Shown in pieces: positions 51,001-62,552 of a DNA stretch of 64,000 nucleotides. This DNA comes from Riptortus pedestris. Taxonomy: Eukaryota; Arthropoda; Insecta; Hemiptera; Alydidae. The stretch's first letter is position 1; each line of letters starts with the position of its first letter. The position numbers were made by a program, and so were the translations under genes. The notes beneath the pieces were generated by a model that was given only the letters and a program-made list of their open reading frames with translations, was not told where the DNA came from and made no database searches. The stretch covers positions 258,574,001-258,638,000 of the forward strand of contig CM032228.1 of the NCBI GenBank assembly GCA_019009955.1. Direction: 5' to 3'.

Positions 51001-53965
51001 AGATGTGTGCCAAGCAGCCTAGGTTGCTCATATAGCAACACCAACATGTTGTGATATCCTCTCCAAGTAGCTTAGATGTGTGCCAAGCAGCCTAGGTTGC
51101 TCATATAGCAACACCAACATGTTGTGATATCGTCTCCAAGTTGCTTAGATGTGTGCCAAGAGCCTAGGTTGCTCATATAGCAACACCAACATGTTGTGAT
51201 ATCCTCTCCAAGTAGCTTAGATGTGTGTCAGCAGCCCAGGTTGCTCATATAGCAACACCATCATGTTGTGATATCCTCTCCAAGTAGCTTAGATGTGTGC
51301 CAAGCAGCCTAGGTTGCTCATATAGCAACAGCAACATGTTGTGATATCCTCTCCAAGTAGCTTAGATGTGTGCCAAGCAGCCTAGGTTGCTCATATAGCA
51401 ACACCAACATGTTGTGATATCCTCTCCAAGTAGCTTAGATGTGTGCCAAGCAGCCTAGGTTGCTCATATAGCAACACCAACATGTTGTGATATCCTCTCC
51501 AAGTAGCTTAGATGTGTGCCAAGCAGCCTAGGTTGCTCATATAGCAACACCAACATGTGATATCCTCTCCAAGTAGCTTAGATGTGTGCCAAGCAGCCTA
51601 GGTTGCTCATATAGCAACACCAACATGTTGTGATATCCTCTCCAAGTAGCTTAGATGTGTGCCAAGCAGCCTAGGTTGCTCATATAGCAACACCAACATG
51701 TTGTGATATCCTCTCCAAGTAGCTTAGATGTGTGTCAAGCAGCCTAGGTTGCTCATATAGCAACACCAACATGTTGTGATATCCTCTCCAAGTAGCTTAG
51801 ATGTGTGCCAAGCAGCCTAGGTTGCTCATATAGCAACACAATCATGTTGTGATATCCTCTCCAAGTAGCTTAGATGTGTGCCAAGCAGCCTAGGTTGCTC
51901 ATATAGCAACACCAACATGTTGTGATATCCTCTCCAAGTAGCTTAGATGTGTGCCAAGCAGCCTAGGTTGCTCATATAGCAACACCAACATGTTGTGATA
52001 TCCTCTCCAAGTAGCTTAGATGTGTGTCAAGCAGCCTAGGTTGCTCATATAGCAACACCAACATGTTGTGATATCCTCTCCAAGTAGCTTAGATGTGTGC
52101 CAAGCAGCCTAGGTTGCTCATATAGCAACACTAACATGTTGTGATATCCTCTCCAAGTAGCTTAGATGTGTGCCAAGCAGCCTAGGTTGCTCATATAGCA
52201 ACACCAACATGTTGTGATATCCTCTCCAAGTAGCTTAGATGTGTGCCAAGCAGCCTAGGTTGCTCATATAGCAACACCAACATGTTGTGATATCCTCTCC
52301 AAGTAGCTTAGATGTGTGCCAAGCAGCCTAGGTTGCTCATATAGCAACACCAACATGTTGTGATATCCTCTCCAAGTAGCTTAGATGTGTGCCAAGCAGC
52401 CTAGGTTGCTCATATAGCAACACCAACATGTTGTGATATCCTCTACAAGAAGAGTTGAGGAGTGACAGCAAGCCAAGGTTGCTCATATAGCAACACCAAC
52501 ATGTTGTGATATCCTCTCCAAGTAGCTTAGATGTGTGCCAAGCAGCCTAGGTTGCTCATATAGCAACACCAACATGTTGTGATATCCTCTCCAAGTAGCT
52601 TAGATGTGTGCCAAGCAGCCTAGGTTGCTCATATAGCAACACCAACATGTTGTGATATCCTCTCCAAGTAGCTTAGATGTGTGCCAAGCAGCCTAGGTTG
52701 CTCATATAGCAACACCAACATGTTGTGATATCCTCTCCAAGTAGCTTAGATGTGTGTCAAGCAGCCTAGGTTGCTCATATAGCAACACCAACATGTTGTG
52801 ATATCCTCTCCAAGTAGCTTAGATGTGTGTCAGGCAGCCTAGGTTGCTCATATAGCAACACCAACATGTTGTGATATCCTCTCCAAGTAGCTTAGATGTG
52901 TGTCAAGCAGCCTAGGTTGCTCATATAGCAACACCAACATGTTGTGATATCCTCTCCAAGTAGCTTAGATGTGTGCCAAGCAGCCTAGGTTGCTCATATA
53001 GCAACACCAACATGTTGTGATATCCTCTCCAAGTAGCTTAGATGTGTGTCAGGCAGCCTAGGTTGCTCATATAGCAACACCAACATGTTGTGATATCCTC
53101 TCCAAGTAGCTTAGATGTGTGTCAGGCAGCCTAGGTTGCTCATATAGCAACACCAACATGTTGTGATATCCTCTCCAAGTAGCTTAGATGTGTGTCAAGC
53201 AGCCTAGGTTGCTCATATAGCAACACCAACATGTTGTGATATCCTCTCCAAGTAGCTTAGATGTGTGTCAGGCAGCCTAGGTTGCTCATATAGCAACACC
53301 AACATGTTGTGATATCCTCTCCAAGTAGCTTAGATGTGTGCCAAGCAGCCTAGGTTGCTCATATAGCAACACCAACATGTTGTGATATCCTCTCCAAGTA
53401 GCTTAGATGTGTGTCAGGCAGCCTAGGTTGCTCATATAGCAACACCAACATGTTGTGATATCCTCTCCAAGTAGCTTAGATGTGTGCCAAGCAGCCTAGG
53501 TTGCTCATATAGCAACACCAACATGTTGTGATATCCTCTCCAAGTAGCTTAGATGTGTGTCAGGCAGCCTAGGTTGCTCATATAGCAACACCAACATGTT
53601 GTGATATCCTCTCCAAGTAGCTTAGATGTGTGCCAAGCAGCCTAGGTTGCTCATATAGCAACACCAACATGTTGTGATATCCTCTCCAAGTAGCTTAGAT
53701 GTGTGTCAAGCAGCCTAGGTTGCTCATATAGCAACACCAACATGTTGTGATATCCTCTCCAAGTAGCTTAGATGTGTGTCAGGCAGCCTAGGTTGCTCAT
53801 ATAGCAACACCAACATGTTGTGATATCCTCTCCAAGTAACTTAGATGTGTGTCAGGCAGCCTAGGTTGCTCATATAGCAACACCAACATGTTGTGATATC
53901 CTCTCCAAGTAACTTAGATGTGTGTCAGGCAGCCTAGGTTGCTCATATAGCAACACCATCATGTT
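48055..53965 (+). repeat. 73-bp satellite, about 81 units (5.9 kb)
   Basis: Unit: aacatgttgtgatatcctct, ccaagtagcttagatgtgtg, then CCAAG or TCAGG or TCAAG, then cagcctaggttgctcatata, gcaacacc. Each unit contains a hairpin (GTTGCT-CATAT-AGCAAC) and the 10-bp palindrome CAACATGTTG. Most units differ only at the CCAAG/TCAGG/TCAAG site and acacc/acatc. A few are strongly diverged (near 50,125, 51,130 and 52,440). No spacers occur between units, so it is a satellite rather than a CRISPR array. Confidence 0.97.
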
Positions 53966-54163
53966 TATTTGGCAAGCTGAAAAATGGCGCCACGCAGGGG
54001 CTACGAAAACTAAGCTACTGATACCGAATACACTACTGATCTCATCACACTAAATATTCTCTATTTCTATGTAGCAAAACTGATGAGTAGAAGGGGGGGG
54101 GGGTAGTGAAGGCTTATATCAAGGAATTATACATAGCTCGCTTGATACTCTATTTCTAGATAA
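53966..54163 (+). other. Satellite edge with diverged beta core
   Basis: cgccacgcaggggctacgaa then aactaagctac at about 53,990 is an eroded beta core lying right at the satellite edge. A G run lies near 54,093. Otherwise AT-rich. Confidence 0.5.
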
Positions 54164-54167
54164 AAAC

Positions 54168-54643
54168 GTCCGTCACGCAGGGGCTGCGTAAACTAAGCAG
54201 GTTTCCCACGTGAAGTTTTACATTAGAGAAATCTACCTAATAATAACAGTAGTAATAAGGAATCTATAAACATATTCACGAGAGACGAATAGTTACAGAA
54301 ACGGCCGCACTAGCTCTCCGCGGAAAGTCCCGAACATAGCTGACTCCCGCCGACCACACACACAATACAAATGCAAATATCTCGGTTAATATTCAAGATA
54401 CAGAATAAATTTATAGAACAATATTTATAGTGAATTTAATTTGCAATAAGATTGATTCTATACAATTTTTCGATCCGACGCATAATATCGGAGATATTTA
54501 AAATTTTCAAAAATCCCCCTCTAACCCCCCCTCCCCCTTCCCACTGGTCCATTAACGAACTTGATCTTTCTTATTACATAAAACGATTTAATGTTGAGTT
54601 TGGTAACGACACAACAAAAATTGCCACCGCTAGAGCGTTAACA

Positions 54644-54722
<79 letters not shown>

Positions 54723-54845
54723 GAAGGGACCTCATTTTCGTCATCTCCTGGGTAGGACATTTGAAGAAATTTTTCGAAAATCACGTCACGAGTACAACCT
54801 CAATAGCTGATTTCCCTTAAAGGAAAGCTGCTAAAATTGGGATGC
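54168..54845 (+). repeat. Beta-alpha-(TA)n-omega composite repeat, copy
   Basis: Beta core at 54,168 (ccgtcacgcaggggctgcgt, aactaagcaggtttcccacg), alpha at 54,360-54,646 (aaatgcaaatatctcggtta to gagcgttaacagacata), (TA)n at 54,647-54,716, and omega at 54,718-54,845 ending aaaggaaagctgctaaaat. About 680 bp in total. Confidence 0.75.
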
Positions 54846-55460
54846 ATTGAAGTGGGCGTTTATTGAAGGTTCAATACAACAACTATGGGTAGTTGGTTTA
54901 ATATTTGAGTTAAGGAGAGATGTGTTGTAGAGCTTTCACAGATAACCAATATTGGTTCATCTTGTCCACTTTCTGCTCATCGTCAACTTTCATTGTGCTA
55001 ATTTTCAGTAGCTCTACTGCTAGCTTCATCAGGCTATTCACAGCTGCTCCGAATAGCTCCAAGTCCGGCTGTCTTCAGACATTCAGCTCAGACAACAAGT
55101 CTACTAAACCAAATATTAGAACTGGAAATTGTTTGATCCAACTCACTTTGAATTGTCGAATTCGCCGCTATGTAAACCTCGAGTATTCCAGACCGCGAGC
55201 ATTTCAGCCATTAACCAATATGTTCTTGAGTGTTACATGAAAAGCTTAAATATCGATTTTCGTATAAATCTAGTAAACATTTTGGAGTCACGAAATAAAA
55301 TCTTAATCGATGGAGTCATCGCTCAAAGTATTCGCATGATCCTCACAACAAATATCTTTTGAAAACAATATTTGGTATTTAGGCTTGGAATAAGACGTTT
55401 CATGTTATATTTGCTCATTGATATCATGCGAAGGCTAAAGGGGGAGGGGGCGGAAATTAG
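54846..55460. other. AT-rich sequence, nothing firmly recognised
   Basis: Two overlapping short frames (54,920-55,240 and 55,129-55,362) have no similarity that could be recognised. The phrases ccattaaccaatatgttcttga and gtttcatgttatatttgctc echo alpha-type copies, so this may be an old diverged repeat. Confidence 0.4.
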
Positions 55461-55466
55461 GGAAAC

Positions 55467-55560
55467 CCCGTCACGCAGGGGCTGCGTAAACTAAGCAGAT
55501 TTCATACAGTTTGGAATGTCAGGCTGGCTATCTCATCTCACATCTATTCTCTATGAATAG
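55467..55560 (+). repeat. Beta repeat core, copy
   Basis: ccccgtcacgcaggggctgc then gtaaactaagcagatttcat. It diverges afterwards. Confidence 0.7.
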
Positions 55561-55785
55561 ATCAGGGGTTTACTGATTACTGAAAAATAGAACTGAAAAT
55601 GTTAGATGTTTAGTGACTGAGTAACTTAAAGCGAAAATCGAATGAGTAGAAGTGGGCCTTTAATAAAGGCCGAAACCAAAACAAAATACCAATAACTCCG
55701 TCAGAGATAACATTTACAACAAATAGTTGAGAGAAATTAAAAAAAAAACGTTGGTTATATCAAATTGATGTCTCATAAAAAAAAG

Positions 55786-56442
55786 TCCGTCACGCAGGGG
55801 CTGCGTAAACTAAGCAGATTTCCCACGTGAAGTTTTACAATAGAGAAATCTGCATACTGGTAACACAATACCACCGTGATTAGATAATGAGAAATCTTTC
55901 AGTTAATTAAAATAAATACCCAACTGAAACGGCTTCTGAATTGTAAGAATAATTGATATTTTAATAACTCAAATTTTAGTAGTCCAAGAACTAAAGAAGG
56001 GGGGGGGGCGGATGAACTAAACGTATTTGCATAAATCTCACAAAGTAAGGAAGGTAAGGTAAGGTTAAAAACGCCAGGTTAGAAGAAGCTTCCGCCTGAG
56101 CCGAGAAATGACGAAGATGGCCGACATAATCCGAACTATACCCCACCACAGACTTCATAAAAATGCAAATATCTCGGTTAATATTCAAGATAGAGAATAA
56201 ATATATATTACAATATTTATAGTAAATTTAATTTGCAATAAGATTGGGTCTGTACAATTTTTCGATCCGATGCATAATAACGGAGATATTTTGAATTTTC
56301 GAAAATCCCCCCTCTAAACCCCCCCCACCCTCTGGTCCCATTTCAGCCATTAACGAACTTGATCTGTCTTTTTACATAAAACGGTTAAATATCGAGTTTC
56401 GTAACGATCAAACAAAAATTGCGACCGCTAGAGCGTTAACAG

Positions 56443-56502
<60 letters not shown>

Positions 56503-56640
56503 GAACGGACTTCATTTTCGTCATCTCCTGGGTAGGATCGATGGACATTTGAAGAAAATTTCCGAAAATCGCGTCACGAGTACGACCTCAATAGCTGATT
56601 TCCCTTAAGGGAAATCTGCTAAAACTGAAATGTTTTGAAT
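55786..56640 (+). repeat. Beta-alpha-(TA)n-omega composite repeat, best copy
   Basis: Beta core at 55,786 with aagcagatttcccacgtgaa and gagaaatctgc 25 bases on; alpha at 56,162-56,449; (TA)n at 56,450-56,497; omega at 56,498-56,636. Near its end is the perfect 20-bp palindrome GATTTCCCTTAAGGGAAATC (56,597-56,616). GCAGATTTCCC near the beta end and GGGAAATCTGC near the omega end are inverted, so the composite may have inverted termini. Confidence 0.75.
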
Positions 56641-57819
56641 GTTTCATTGATCCCCCTCTTACCCCCCCCCCCTTCATCACCCCTCAAAACCTAATATAAT
56701 CTTACGTTTTATATGAAACGGTTAAATATCGATCGTGGTGTCGAAAAAAAAAAGTCCTGTAGTTTAGAACATAAAATCTTAAATGATGACGTCAAGTCGA
56801 AAATACTAGCATATAATCTGACTCAACACGTAAACAATTTTGAACAATATTCGGGATTTCACCTTAGAAGAAAATGTTTCATGATATAACAGATTATTGC
56901 TAATACAACATGAATATAAGTGAGGGTTAAAAAATGCAAATATTTCGGTTAATATTCAAGATAACAAAATGTATAGACCATGAATTTTACAATACGTTTT
57001 GATCCGACGTACATTTGCGGAGGTATTTTCGAAATGTTCTCCCCTCTACCCCCCCCCCCTTATATTTGATACTTCTTAATAAAAATCTGATTAATAGAAT
57101 TGATTTGCTGAAAGTTGAAAACAATAAAATACGAATAACTCGCTTAATATCTGAAAATGTATCGTAGAACAAATGTAGATCATTAATAGAATAAAGAGAT
57201 TGCCTTTCGATACGTCTCACAATAACAGAGATATTATACATTTTCAACCCCCCCCCCCTCCATCCATTCCATGCTCTATTTCAGACATGATCTTTAGTGT
57301 TGAACATAACAGTTGGTATAGATCATCTTCGAGTTAAGAACGTAAATTATGATTTCTGAGTAAATTATGACATTATCACCCAACAAATTTAAATGTAATG
57401 AAAACAATATTTGGTATTTAAATTTTCAATAAAGTGTTTCATGGTGTAAAAACTTATAGTAGTTAATAAGCCTTGAAAAGGAGTGAGGGAATTACTGATG
57501 GTTGAAAACTAAAACATGCAAAATATCGGTAATGTCCATGATAGAGAAAATAGTATATAACAATACTTAAAGGATATTTAATGGACGGGTTATTATATTG
57601 TAAGTACAATAATAAACATTGAAACTAAATAGTCCACTATAATTTATAAAAAACAAATATTTGCATTTTTCGGAATTAGAAAGATGAAGAACACAGAATA
57701 ATAAGTCTTTGAATAAATAATAACAAACGAGTTGAATCAGAGTTGACAAGAATTACAATTACAGAGCACTAATAAACACAACTGCCAGAGTACGCCATTA
57801 GTTTTCACACTAAACTAAA
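56641..57819. other. AT-rich sequence with alpha fragments and C runs
   Basis: C runs at about 56,660, 57,049 and 57,247 each precede alpha-like phrases (aatgcaaatatttcggttaa at 56,933; gatccgacgtacatttgcgg at 57,000; cacaataacagagatatta at 57,220). These are partial alpha copies. No gene is recognised. Confidence 0.5.
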
Positions 57820-59469
57820 ATGTAATTGTGAGGTTGCTGGCTATGTACGCACTTTACTATTAGAGCAATTCATTTTGGTTAATTAGTTGATAGCAAGACT
57901 GTTGCTGAGGCCGGACGGCAGCTAGAAGGGGAAGGTTACAGCTGAGATTGTGCCCTGCTCTAATGGTAATTGTGAGGTTGCTGGCTGTGTACCCACTTTA
58001 CTATTAGAGCAATTATTTTTGGTTAATTAGTTGATAGCAAGGCTGTTGCTGAGACCAGACGGCAGCTAGAAGGGAAGATGACAGCTGATATTGTGCCCTG
58101 CTCCAATGGTAATTGTGAGGTTGCTGGCTGTGTACCCACTTTACTATTAGAGCAATTATTTTTGGTTAATTAGTTGATAGCAAGGCTGTTGCTGAGACCA
58201 GACGGCAGCTAGAATTCATTTTGGTTAATTAGTTGATATCAAGACTGATGCTGAGGCCGGACGGCAGCTAGAAGGGGAAGGTGACAGCTGATATTGTGCC
58301 CTGCTCCAATGGTAATTGTGAGGTTGCTGGCTGTGTACCCACTTTACTATTAGAGCAATTCATTTTGGTTAATTAGTTGATAGCAAGACTGTTGCTGAGG
58401 CCGGACGGCAGCTAGAAGGGGAAGGTGACAGCTGATATTGTGCCCTGCTCCAATGGTAATTGTGAGGTTGCTGGCTGTGTACCCACTTTACTATTAGAGC
58501 AATTCATTTTGGTTAATTAGTTGATAGCAAGACTGTTGCTGAGGCCGGACGGCAGCTAGAAGGGGAAGATGACAGCTGATATTGTGCCCTGCTCCAATGG
58601 TAATTGTGAGGTTGCTGGCTGTGTACCCACTTTACTATTAGAGCAATTCATTTTGGTTAATTAGTTGATAGCAAGACTGTTGCTGAGGCCGGACGGCAGC
58701 TAGAAGGGGAAGGTGACAGCTGATATTGTGCCCTGCTCCAATGGTAATTGTGAGGTTGCTGGCTGTGTACCCACTTTACTATTAGAGCAATTCATTTTGG
58801 TTAATTAGTTGATAGCAAGACTGTTGCTGAGGCCGGACGGCAGCTAGAAGGGGAAGGTGACAGCTGATATTGTGCCCTGCTCCAATGGTAATTGTGAGGT
58901 TGCTGGCTGTGTACCCACTTTACTATTAGAGCAATTCATTTTGGTTAATTAGTTGATAGCAAGACTGTTGCTGAGGCCGGACGGCAGCTAGAAGGGGAAG
59001 GTGACAGCTGATATTGTGCCCTGCTCCAATGGTAATTGTGAGGTTGCTGGCTGTGTACCCACTTTACTATTAGAGCAATTCATTTTGGTTAATTAGTTGA
59101 TAGCAAGACTGTTGCTGAGGCCGGACGGCAGCTAGAAGGGGAAGATGACAGCTGATATTGTGCCCTGCTCCAATGGTAATTGTGAGGTTGCTGGCTGTGT
59201 ACCCACTTTACTATTAGAGCAATTCATTTTGGTTAATTAGTTGATAGCAAGACTGTTGCTGAGGCCGGACGGCAGCTAGAAGGGGAAGGTGACAGCTGAT
59301 ATTGTGCCCTGCTCCAATGGTAATTGTGAGGTTGCTGGCTGTGTACCCACTTTACTATTAGAGCAATTCATTTTGGTTAATTAGTTGATAGCACGACTGT
59401 TGCTGAGGCCGGACGGCAGCTAGAAGGGGAAGGTGACAGCTGATATTGTGCCCTGCTCCAATGGTAATT
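57820..59469 (+). repeat. 144-bp satellite, about 11 units
   Basis: Unit: attgtgaggttgctggctgt, gtacccactttactattaga, gcaattcattttggttaatt, agttgatagcaagactgttg, ctgaggccggacggcagcta, gaaggggaaggtgacagctg, atattgtgccctgctccaat. Units start near 57,823, 57,967, 58,111, 58,315, 58,459 and then every 144 bp. The third is lengthened by 60 bp through an internal partial duplication (near 58,210). The right edge joins an alpha fragment at 59,470. Confidence 0.95.
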
Positions 59470-60350
59470 AAACAAGGTTGGTTCTATATAATTACGGAGA
59501 TATTCGGCATTTCAAAATCCCCCCCCCCCACTAAACCCCTCTCCTCGGTCCGATTTCAGCCGTTAAGCAACTTGAGATCAAAGTGCCAATGTAAATATAA
59601 TAGAAAAAGGTTTTGTGCACGTTGTATTATAGACAAATTACTCGACATGGGTAATTATTTTATGAATGGGCACCAAGTAACGGCCGAAAAGGTGTTAGAG
59701 GAATATACATTTTTAACCGAAATAATATGCAGCAGCAGGAAATATACTCAACCGTAAAAACTACGTGTATGCCAGTATAAGAGTTTTCGAAATTAGTCAA
59801 TACTTTCGTCAATGTACAGGGAAAAGAAATTACAGGAAAAAAAGTATAATAGTACTGTCCACTGAAGGAATAGGCTCGAATAAAACTATTGTAACTCAAA
59901 GATGAAATCAGAAGAGAAATTGCGAAACCAGCCATCTTAGACGATTAGCAGAAACATAAGTGATGCATCGACGGCTCACATCTGATCTTTACACACATTT
60001 GGAGAAGAGAAGAATTGTAATAATCACTAAATTGATCTCAGTTGCTATTGCTGGCAGGTGCAAGTCATAAATATTGCAGTTTGAGTAAAAAGACCACACT
60101 TGCACAATAACAATTTGTTGAAGGGACAGAGCCGTTTCGATCCAGTCACTGCTCTCAAATTGATCAAGCGACCATTGGTGCAAATAAGAGTATACTTTGT
60201 ACAACAGCAACTAGTCTTTATACTTTCCACCACAGTCTAATGCTGCTCTTATTTCTAGGGTTTTTAATAAATATGAAATGATTCTTCTTTTCTCCCACTT
60301 TAATTAGAACAATATTTGGTATTTAGTCTTCAAATGAAATGATTCATAAT
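59470..60350. other. AT-rich sequence; alpha fragment then unclassified
   Basis: aaacaaggttggttctatat, a C run and gtccgatttcagccgttaag at 59,468-59,570 are alpha pieces. The remainder to 60,350 has no recognisable gene. A short frame at 59,446-59,757 spans the repeat edge and is not credible. Confidence 0.45.
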
Positions 60351-60354
60351 GTAA

Positions 60355-60735
60355 TAGCTTTTTGTACATATGATATGAGTAGGAATGGGGCCGAAACCAA
60401 CTGAAGTCCGAAAACAAAAAAAAATGCAAATAGAGATAAGAATAAAGATAATGAAATAACATACATAACAACATTTATTGAACATTACATTTTCAATAAG
60501 ATTGGTTCTATACAATGTTTCGATCCGACACATAAGACCGCAGATATTATGAGTTTTCTTAATATTAACGGTAACGATCAAACAATAATTGCGACCGCTA
60601 GAGCGTTAACAGACAAATATATATATTTTGAACGTACCTCATTTTGGTCACCTCCTGGGCAGGATGAATGAACATTTGAGGAAATTTGGCGTCATGATTC
60701 CGACCTCAATAGCCTATTTCTCTTAAGGGAATTGT
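60355..60735 (+). repeat. Alpha-omega repeat copy, diverged
   Basis: Includes ttttcaataagattggttct, caatgtttcgatccgacaca, gcgaccgctagagcgttaac, and a short (TA) then ttttgaacgtacctcatttt and gacctcaatagcctatttct. Internal deletion of the C-run region. Confidence 0.65.
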
Positions 60736-60799
60736 GATAACTGAAAAACTGTATAAATATCCATACCGGACCATTTTCAATTTATTCTATAATTTAAAG

Positions 60800-61310
60800 C
60801 CACAAGCCCGTTTTCTACCTGAATTAATCGGGCAGAACCGCTCGGGGGATTTTCTAGATCCGGGTACCGTTTTGTTCGTCATGGTCGCTTTTTGCCTTGA
60901 AAAATTGTCGGATTCGAGGTAGCTCCCTCTCCCGGCGAGATAAGCCCCTCCGAAATTTTTTATTCCCAGCCTCCCCCGCGACGCCTTAAATTCGCTATTT
61001 CTCTCCACGTTCCGAGTATCGCTTTAACGATCGGGGGAAAAACTCTCGGATAAATACCCTTTCGTTCGACGCCTCAAACGCGAATAACCGCCTACTCCCA
61101 TCCCGACAAATGACGATCGAACTCGAAAGTATACTTTTTCTCCCGACCCGCCAAACTCCCGTTCTATCGCCTCATTTTTTATTTTCGAAGCGTCATTTTT
61201 CAGCTCGAGCGTACCGTCTAGGTAGCCACCGAGCCGATTTCCCCCACCGAACTCCGCCGCCCTGTACGGACCCTCCGAAATCGACCCTCCTAAAACTCCT
61301 CTGAATGACG
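60800..61310. promoter_or_regulatory. CpG-rich block upstream of the legumain exons
   Basis: About 500 bp with many CpG dinucleotides (for example gaaccgctcgggggatt, cccccgcgacgcc, gacgatcgaactcgaaag), in sharp contrast to AT-rich, CpG-poor surroundings. It lies about 0.9 kb upstream of the first recognised legumain exon and on a scale fitting a promoter or first exon. A frame-compatible donor after A exists (tcgaa-A then gtatac at about 61,119). A transposon origin is not excluded. Confidence 0.4.
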
Positions 61311-61948
61311 AAAGTGTTTTCTTTTCTTATTTTATTCTTATGTATTTGCATTATTATATTTTAAGGATTTTAGTTATTTCAATTATTGGTTTTGAACTAT
61401 TAGTTTTGTAAAGACGTCTAATGCGCATTCTACCGTATCATCATCGAACTAATACGACTTCTTTTACTTCTCTCTTTCTTCAATGATTTTATGTGCAAGT
61501 ACTTTTAATTCCTTATTTCGACTGACATTATATTTTTACTTATTGCGATTTTTTTCCATTTAAATGGTCATTTCCTACTTTTCCTAATTACAATATATTC
61601 AAAAGTAAATGGAAAGATTTATTAAAATGGATATTTTTCAACATATTAGCAATAGCATAATTTGTAAATTTAATAATGCAATTCAAGGTATCAATTTCTC
61701 TCTTACTTATATTAGTAAGTTTTTCGTGAATATAGGTAATTCATTTTTCGTCTGGTAAATAGTGCAAATTTGTTCATCTTCCTATTTTCTTGAATGATTC
61801 AATCTACGAAATAAAATCTTTCCCAACCGAATGGGATTTTTTTTTTCGGATAATCTTTACAGGGTGACAATAAAAATTACGAACCTGGAATTTACATGTA
61901 CAATTAAATATTAGAAATCTCAAAGGGCGATGAGCAAATCGATTTACG

Positions 61949-62034
61949 GCGATCCCGTAGGGATCGCTTTACTATTTGTGGCGATGCCGAAGGCATCGCT
62001 TCGTTAAGGGGGTCAAGGGGGCTTGGCCCCCTTG
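61949..62034. other. Three consecutive perfect hairpins
   Basis: GCGATCCC-GTA-GGGATCGC (61,949-61,967), GCGATGCC-GAA-GGCATCGC (61,981-61,999), and a 9-bp stem CAAGGGGGC with a TTG loop (62,014-62,034). All three have perfect stems and three-base loops within 86 bp. The first two share GCGAT...ATCGC ends. It could be the end of a repeat element or a structured RNA; the family is not recognised. Confidence 0.6.
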
Positions 62035-62187
62035 CTGGCGTGAGCTAGTTTAGGAATTAAAATAACTGGATGAGTATTTAATAAATACCTAGTAATAATT
62101 TAAATTATAAATGGTGTAGATAGTATTACTTACTTACTAGTAGACAATCCAATATTATTACAAAATGATAATATAATCCTGTTTTAG

Positions 62188-62297
62188 TGTTGCTGGCTGT
62201 TTCCTTGTTGGGAGTAATATGGTGTGCTTTGGGAGAGCCTGCTACTTGGGCAGTCCTTGTTGCTGGCTCAAAAGGTTGGGAGAATTACAGGCATCAG
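62188..62297 (+). CDS. Legumain-like asparaginyl endopeptidase, exon with signal peptide and start of the catalytic domain
   Basis: Follows the acceptor cctgttttag and ends at the donor CAG|gtaacc. The reading frame gives LLAVSLLGVIWCALGEP, a hydrophobic signal peptide, then WAVLVAGSKGWENYRHQ, which matches the conserved start of C13 peptidases (W-V-VAGS-GW-NYRHQ). The exon begins with TG before the first full codon. If the previous exon ends in A, the junction makes ATG and the protein starts MLLAVSLL. Legumain is a lysosomal or gut cysteine protease that cuts after Asn. Phase at the donor is 0 and fits the next exon. Confidence 0.85.
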
Positions 62298-62454
62298 GTA
62301 ACCTTTTCACATATATAAACAAAATTATTAAATATATAGCAGGATAACTACCTGAATAGAAATGAGATTTAATTATAATTAAATAAAAAAAATAGTAATA
62401 ATAATAATTAATAAGGTTATGATTATAACTAGACTAAACTAGTCCATTTTGCAG
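62298..62454 (+). other. Legumain intron, 157 bp
   Basis: GT-AG bounded (gtaacc ... ttttgcag), AT-rich with an ATT/TAA-rich tract at 62,360-62,415. Phase 0. Confidence 0.85.
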
Positions 62455-62552
62455 GCAGATGTATGCCACGCCTACCACCTTATGGTCAACAACAGTATTC
62501 AGCCGGACAGGATAATTGTGATGATGTATGATGACGTAGCACACGACCCATC
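62455..62552 (+). CDS. Legumain-like endopeptidase, next exon
   Basis: Acceptor ccattttgcag at 62,454. Codons read ADVCHAYHLMVNNSIQPDR then IIVMMYDDVAHDP, the second conserved C13 block (ADVCHAY, MMYDD-A). Exon 1 plus exon 2 join in phase as NYRHQ-ADVCHAY, continuous with the family. A donor TC|gtatgt lies at 62,553. The rest of the gene (NPTPG block, catalytic His and Cys) is not found within the window, so it must lie to the right or be interrupted by the LTR at 62,910. Confidence 0.85.

Noticed and set aside
48055..53965. CRISPR-like array
   Set aside because: Units are contiguous 73-bp tandem repeats with no unique spacers, and the genome is eukaryotic.
54452..54718. 88-codon frame running into the TA tract
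   Set aside because: It is composed of alpha repeat and a (TA)n tract reading as Tyr-Ile repeats.
54920..55362. Small protein genes
   Set aside because: Two overlapping frames with low-complexity or repeat-like composition and no recognisable domain.
60787..61008. Minus-strand coding frame in the CpG-rich block
   Set aside because: Open by composition only; no recognisable domain and no supporting context.
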